A program made the position numbers and the translations under genes. The notes under the pieces are model-generated. The model was not told the DNA's origin. It ran no database searches and saw only the letters and a list, made by a program, of their open reading frames with translations. A DNA stretch of 64,000 bases from Streptomyces noursei (lineage in GTDB: Bacteria; Actinomycetota; Actinomycetes; Streptomycetales; Streptomycetaceae): NCBI RefSeq assembly GCF_016917755.1, contig NZ_CP070326.1, forward strand, positions 6,820,001-6,884,000. Reading direction: 5' to 3'. Positions within the stretch are counted from its first letter, which is position 1. Each line of letters begins with the position of its first letter. Below, in pieces: positions 62,747-64,000 of the stretch.

Positions 62747-63250
62747 TCAGAGCTCGCTCGCGTCGGGGCCCGCGGCGCCCGACGGGGTGGGCGCCGCGGC
62801 CCGCTCCACGAGCCCAGGGAAGGCTACGCCGCTGCCCCGCCAGCGCACCGCGCGCACCGCCGCCTCGCGCAGCGCCGCCGCCGCCTCCTTGCGGTGCGCC
62901 CCGCCGGCGGCCCGGACCAGGTCCGCGTAGACGGCCGCCACCCGGTCCTCCAGCTCCGCGGCCAGCCGCGCCGCGGCGGGTGCGTCCGGCACCGGGAACG
63001 GCAGCTCGTAGGCGGCGGCCGCGGCCTGCGGCGCGCCGCCGAGGTCCCGTACGGTGCGGCGCAGCGCGTCCCGCCGGGCCCGATGCGCGTCGTACGCGCC
63101 CTGGGCCTCCGTACGGCGCCCGGCCCCGATCCGCCCACCGACCACGCCGTACCCGTACACCGCGGCGTGCTCGGCCGCCAGCGCGGCCTGCGTCGCGGCC
63201 AGTTCGTCCCGGTCGCGATCCCCGTCGCGCTGCGTGCGTGTCCTCGTCAT
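62747..63250 (-). CDS. Ferritin-like DUF4439 protein
   Basis: The 167-residue protein is mostly helical: AALAAEHAAVYGYGVVGGRI, EAQGAYDAHRARRDALRRTV, ARLAAELEDRVAAVYADLVRA and AALREAAVRAVRWRG. The pattern matches the DUF4439 ferritin-like domain, with EH near the N-terminus and E/H spaced as possible metal ligands. Biochemical role unknown. It lies 50 bases upstream of the APH-like gene and probably shares a transcript with it and the lipoprotein. Confidence 0.85.
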   Translation of the reverse strand: MTRTRTQRDGDRDRDELAATQAALAAEHAAVYGYGVVGGRIGAGRRTEAQGAYDAHRARRDALRRTVRDLGGAPQAAAAAYELPFPVPDAPAAARLAAELEDRVAAVYADLVRAAGGAHRKEAAAALREAAVRAVRWRGSGVAFPGLVERAAAPTPSGAAGPDASEL

Positions 63251-63402
63251 GGCCCGTTCTTTCTCTCTGGTGCGGGGGTGCGTCGCGGTCGGCTCCGCGC
63301 CCTACGTTGCGGGCTGCTGCGGCCGCGCGGCGGTGGTCGGGTGGCCCGAACGGCCCAGGAGGGTGTGCCTCCGGCCCGGCGCCGGTCCCGGCGGCTCCCG
63401 CC

Positions 63403-63921
63403 TCACTCCGCCTCGGTCAGGAGGTACGCATGGGCCGCCCCGGCGGCCGCGACCGAGGCGAGCAGCCGGGCGAGTTCGGGCGGCGCGGACACCAGCGCCG
63501 CGGCGCGGGAATCCGCGAGCGTGCGTTCCGCGTCGGCCAGCGCCGTGCGGGCGCTCCGCTCGTCGGCCGGCACGCCGGGCGCGCTGTCGGAGGTGGCGGC
63601 CGCGGTGGACGTGGCGGACGCCGAGGGGGCCGTGGACGGCGCACCGGAGGTGAACGCCTCGATGTGGTGGGCGACTTCGTCCCGGAGGACCCGCAGCCGC
63701 GCCCCCAGTCCGGGATGCGCCGCGAGCGTCGCGTCGTACCGTGCGAGCAGTGCCCTGCTGTCCCGGGCCGCGTGCGTCCGCACCCGCTCCGCGGCGGCCG
63801 AACGCTCGGCCGCCCCCGGGGCGGGCCGGGCCTCGTCGGCGCACCCGGAGAGCAGCGCCGCACCTCCCAGGGCGGCGCCGGCCAGCAGGGTCGTTCTGCG
63901 TGTGAGCGCCACTTTCGGCAC
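63403..63921 (-). CDS. Putative lipoprotein of unknown function
   Basis: From GTG 63921 (GGGAAG 8 bases upstream) the 172-residue protein has a signal (VALTRRTTLLAGAALGGAA) and lipobox LLSGC. The mature region is Ala-rich and helical with a central Ser/Thr/Ala/Pro linker (about residues 90-115). A start at GTG 63954 adds 11 residues but has no ribosome binding site. RRTTLLAG resembles a twin-arginine signal. In some genomes a protein of this type lies next to DUF4439 proteins; no function is assigned. It ends 152 bases before the ferritin-like gene. Confidence 0.75.
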   Translation of the reverse strand: MPKVALTRRTTLLAGAALGGAALLSGCADEARPAPGAAERSAAAERVRTHAARDSRALLARYDATLAAHPGLGARLRVLRDEVAHHIEAFTSGAPSTAPSASATSTAAATSDSAPGVPADERSARTALADAERTLADSRAAALVSAPPELARLLASVAAAGAAHAYLLTEAE

Positions 63922-64000
63922 GTTGCACTTCCCGGGGTCTTCCGTAGTGATCACCGCAGGCGAGGGTATCCGTGACCACCCACCGAATCGTCAGTACCCC

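Overview
This is a very high-GC actinobacterial chromosome segment and almost certainly Streptomyces. The evidence is the sporulation sigma factor gene whiG, the strong G/C bias at third codon positions, frequent GTG starts, TTA codons confined to one gene, and a gene order that, from memory, matches the S. coelicolor whiG-rpsB-tsf to dxr-proS core region (about SCO5620-SCO5703). No CRISPR array, tRNA, rRNA, insertion sequence or phage gene was seen.

Layout. 1-11142: DNA processing (dprA, cut by the window edge), whiG, a TetR regulator, an M23 peptidase with two TTA codons, then the translation and lipid core rpsB, tsf, pyrH, frr, cdsA and rlmN. 11180-15257: a TPP riboswitch, whose leader can also hide the ribosome binding site in a hairpin, followed by a thiamine-type ABC importer (binding protein, fused permease, ATPase). 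15373-26490: accessory and envelope genes: a two-component system, a GT87-like membrane glycosyltransferase and a PimB-like mannosyltransferase, a DMT exporter, a LOG-like protein, a MarR regulator divergent from a Rid protein, an ABC pair with a degenerate signature motif, and a gene-poor kilobase holding a decayed 15-bp repeat array that reads as pentapeptide repeats.

26732-51762: a large polyamine/GABA catabolic locus. Class III aminotransferase and Lrp/AsnC regulator lie divergent from an aldehyde dehydrogenase plus binding protein. A second aldehyde dehydrogenase plus binding protein leads a full PotABC-type importer and a PuuB-like FAD oxidase. GabT, a PucR regulator and a GabD-like dehydrogenase complete the route from imported putrescine (probably gamma-glutamylated elsewhere) through GABA to succinate. 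Adenosine deaminase, NADAR, HXXEE, DUF4232, PAP2 and TraG-like genes are interspersed.

52314-61711: acyl-CoA dehydrogenase, the MEP-pathway genes dxr and ispG flanking the site-2 protease rseP, two GNAT acetyltransferases and proS. 61788-63921: a reverse-strand group with an apparent pseudokinase of the aminoglycoside phosphotransferase family, a ferritin-like DUF4439 protein and a lipoprotein.

Most interesting observations: the pentapeptide-repeat relic (24078-24494); related operator-like boxes before both polyamine aldehyde dehydrogenase genes; an APH-fold protein lacking all three catalytic residues; the TTA-containing M23 peptidase beside whiG; direct repeats before the PucR gene; and an intrinsic-terminator hairpin inside the PAP2 leader. 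All gene functions are inferred from sequence alone.
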